A DNA stretch of 14,390 nt from Bacillota bacterium. GTDB taxonomy: Bacteria; Bacillota; Clostridia; Oscillospirales; Acutalibacteraceae. The position numbers were made by a program, and so were the translations under genes. The stretch lies in NCBI GenBank assembly GCA_023401495.1, contig JAEXDU010000041.1, forward strand, positions 1 through 14,390, in the 5' to 3' direction. The notes beneath the pieces are model-generated. The model was given only the letters and a program-made list of their open reading frames with translations, did not search any database and was not told the origin of the DNA. This document shows, piece after piece, positions 13,928 to 14,390 of this stretch. How positions within the stretch are numbered: position 1 is the first letter of the stretch; every line of letters starts with the position of its first letter.

Positions 13928-14390
13928 TTATTTCTCGCTGTTCCTGTGCGTCTCACCCCATCGCCTGCAAAAATGATAGATCGTCGTAACACCCGCACCC
14001 GTGGCGCCTTTGGACTGGTATTCCCAGCGCGGCGGATCGGTCCAGGCAGTTCCGGCGATGTCCAAGTGCATCCAGGGCAGCCCCTCGGCAAACCTGCGGA
14101 TAAAAAGCCCCGCGGTGATCGTGCCGCACCCGTCCGTGCTGACGTTGCTGACGTCGGAAAGCTTACCGTCGATCATCCTTTCGTACTCAGGGAAAATCGG
14201 CAGCCGCCAGTACTGTTCATCCGAAAGCTCCGCCGCCCGCAGGAAATCAGCGCACATTTTCTCATCGTCGCAGAGCAAACCGGCGGTTGTAAAGCCGAAC
14301 ATGCTGACGACAGCGCCGGTCAGGGTCGCGATGTCGAGTACGGCGGTGGCATGCTCCCGACGAATCGCGTAAGTTACCGCGTCGGCCAAA
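13928..14390 (-). CDS. Leucyl aminopeptidase (M17), C-terminal part, cut by window edge
   Basis: The C-terminal ~154 residues of a cytosol aminopeptidase of family M17, a two-metal exopeptidase that removes N-terminal residues from peptides. Visible conserved stretches: LADAVTYA at the window edge, directly after where the NTDAEGR signature would lie; ATLTGAVVSMFG; DVSNVSTDGCGTITAG; PWMHLDIAGTAW; and GATGAGVTTIYHF. The metal and catalytic residues in and before NTDAEGR are outside the window. The reading frame is open to the last base, so the true start lies to the right. It converges on the transglutaminase-like gene across a terminator. If the neighbour releases peptides or glycopeptides, an aminopeptidase next door would fit, but M17 enzymes are general housekeeping peptidases. 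Confidence 0.92.
   Translation of the reverse strand, partial: LADAVTYAIRREHATAVLDIATLTGAVVSMFGFTTAGLLCDDEKMCADFLRAAELSDEQYWRLPIFPEYERMIDGKLSDVSNVSTDGCGTITAGLFIRRFAEGLPWMHLDIAGTAWTDPPRWEYQSKGATGAGVTTIYHFCRRWGETHRNSEK

Noticed and set aside
1..14390. CRISPR arrays, tRNA or rRNA genes, insertion sequences, prophage genes
   Set aside because: No regularly spaced repeats, cloverleaf or rRNA-like sequence, or transposase or integrase motifs were seen on either strand.

Overview
The window looks like a chromosomal segment of a Gram-positive Clostridia-type bacterium (Bacillota; an Oscillospirales/Ruminococcaceae-like host is my guess). Grounds: AGGAGG-type ribosome binding sites, TTG and GTG starts, a CheX-type chemotaxis phosphatase, ROK-family sugar genes, and a GlcNAc/fucose catabolic cluster typical of gut or polymer-degrading Firmicutes. 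Base composition changes near position 4560-4610: the left part (1-4560) is clearly AT-richer by eye and the right part (4610-14390) clearly GC-richer.

Left part, all on the minus strand. Positions 1-786 hold a decayed pair: the N-terminal half of a TetR regulator, broken by a frameshift and a stop and cut short, joined in frame to the start of a PEP-synthase-like (PEP/pyruvate-binding) protein that carries its own frameshift. Upstream, an intact promoter sits inside a perfect 20-bp inverted repeat (803-858). Then come an FkbM-type methyltransferase (1008-2018), a gap with an intrinsic terminator and a possible gene remnant, a two-gene chemotaxis unit (a response regulator fused to a CheX-like domain, then CheX; 2332-3656), a structured leader-like segment ending in a strong terminator (3733-3934), and a class I SAM methyltransferase (3942-4544).

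Right part. A minus-strand cluster reads: ROK repressor (10123-8951), ROK sugar kinase, nagB, a cytosolic GH29 alpha-L-fucosidase, nagA (ending at 4609). The last four genes are tightly packed; nagB and the fucosidase overlap by 4 nt, and nagB, the fucosidase and nagA use TTG, GTG and TTG starts. Divergently, across a 350-bp AT-rich control region with several dyads, lie cutC and an 841-residue protein with one intact and one dead transglutaminase-like domain. A terminator (13795-13825) separates this pair from a convergent, window-truncated M17 leucyl aminopeptidase.

How they may work together (inference): fucosylated GlcNAc-containing compounds are opened inside the cell. The fucosidase removes L-fucose, the ROK kinase phosphorylates free sugar (GlcNAc or glucose), NagA deacetylates GlcNAc-6-P, and NagB converts GlcN-6-P to fructose-6-P plus ammonia. 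The ROK repressor would sense a pathway intermediate. The transglutaminase-fold protein, which has a GRCGE cysteine motif like peptide:N-glycanase, could free GlcNAc from peptide or asparagine; together with CutC it is the least understood part of the locus. No transporter and no fucose-catabolic genes are in the window.
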